Shown piece after piece: positions 5,213 through 5,498 of a stretch of 5,498 nt of DNA. Positions within the stretch are counted from its first letter, which is position 1; every line of letters starts with the position of its first letter. The DNA is from Candidatus Sumerlaeota bacterium (GTDB taxonomy: Bacteria > Sumerlaeota > Sumerlaeia > JADFCT01). The stretch lies in the NCBI GenBank assembly GCA_026398575.1, contig JAPLSP010000275.1:1-5498 (forward strand), in the 5' to 3' direction. The translations under genes were made by a program, and so were the position numbers. The notes beneath the pieces are model-generated. The model was not told where the DNA came from. It worked only from the letters and a program-made list of their open reading frames with translations, and did no database searches.

Positions 5213-5498
5213 TAAAGAATCGCAGTTTCACCCGGCATGAAATTTTCCGAATATAGGGATACGTGGGGTGACGGCGCCGTTGTTGCTTAGGGAAATAGCA
5301 CTACCTTAATTTTCCAGGTCGCCAATTCAGCGGCATATTTTGCTTCTAGGACGAACGCAATGCAGCTACAAGCAGCGCCAGCTTTTGGAGTAAGGTGGCT
5401 TGCCGCCATAACCGTATGACATTTTTAGCTGCCTTTCCCCTTCCCTCTCGACGTTCGTTTTCGCGTCGCCATATTGCGCCGCCACGGCGTGCCCAGGC
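5213..5498. other. 3' flank without a firm gene
   Basis: No convincing gene or intrinsic terminator follows the pilin stop. A perfect 10-bp palindrome ACGGCGCCGT lies at 5271-5280 but cannot form a useful hairpin with a loop. A 13-mer CATGAAATTTTCC (5236-5248) also occurs at 947-959 in the TA spacer. On the minus strand, one frame stays open from the window edge to a TAG at 5348-5346 (about 50 codons, ending IRLWRQATLLQKLALLVAAL then RSS). It could be the C-terminal tail of a gene entering from the right, but it matches no family I recognise and other frames are also open for part of this stretch. Confidence 0.4.

Noticed and set aside
947..5248. 13-mer CATGAAATTTTCC shared by the TA spacer (947-959) and the right flank (5236-5248)
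   Set aside because: Similarity stops just beyond the 13-mer; a match this long in a 5.5 kb window is not rare enough to argue for flanking repeats or an element boundary.
5271..5280. Palindrome ACGGCGCCGT as a pilin terminator
   Set aside because: No loop, no T tract, and about 60 bp from the stop codon.
1..5498. CRISPR array, tRNA, rRNA or complete insertion sequence
   Set aside because: No spaced direct repeats of suitable length, no cloverleaf or rRNA-like sequence, and no transposase motif were seen.

Overview
This 5.5 kb window looks like a chromosomal segment of an uncultured Gram-negative bacterium. It carries two small toxin-antitoxin (TA) modules, an ABC-transporter permease, a glycosyltransferase and a pilin-like protein. 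The intergenic spacers are rich in short repeats. Three things hint at a PVC-type or related candidate phylum (Planctomycetota, Verrucomicrobiota, Lentisphaerota, Sumerlaeota, Hydrogenedentota or similar): the GspG-like pseudopilin with a tail of the type GWRMVSKGPDRVY...YDPSNGTISYGNIIR, the CCGGCAGGGATGCCGG-type hairpin repeat, and the 9-bp GCAAGGACN tandem repeat. This placement comes from remembered sequence style and was not checked by any search.

Layout. Positions 1-275 hold no convincing gene, only a CCAATAT heptamer repeat. Positions 276-841 (minus strand) carry a RelE/ParE-like toxin followed by a Phd/YefM-like antitoxin, overlapping by ATGA, with the toxin first. A 244-bp spacer with repeated CTGATAAG motifs separates this from a divergent plus-strand module at 1086-1708. 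That module is a DUF433 antitoxin followed by a DUF5615 PIN-like toxin, also joined by ATGA. The TA region is moderately AT-rich: sampled 120-bp blocks are about 43% GC in the RelE-like gene and 50% in the DUF433 gene.

One base after the DUF5615 stop, a 422-aa MacB/FtsX-type permease begins (1710-2978). Composition jumps to about 69% GC in a sampled block. No ATP-binding subunit is in the window. A 250-bp spacer (2979-3228) is full of short repeats and leads straight into a GT4-family glycosyltransferase (3229-4392). A leader with a good sigma70-like promoter and a strong Shine-Dalgarno sequence (SD) precedes a type II/IV-type pseudopilin (4553-5212). The last 286 bp have no firm gene.

How the genes relate. 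The two TA modules are each self-contained and probably autoregulated. They look like an accessory block lying against envelope-related genes (export permease, sugar transferase, secreted fibre subunit). The latter three are separated by promoters or spacers and show no sign of being one operon. I see no clear undescribed system. The most useful leads are the back-to-back TA pair with opposite gene orders, the abrupt junction with an orphan permease, the repeat-built leader of the glycosyltransferase, and the composition mosaic inside the pilin gene.
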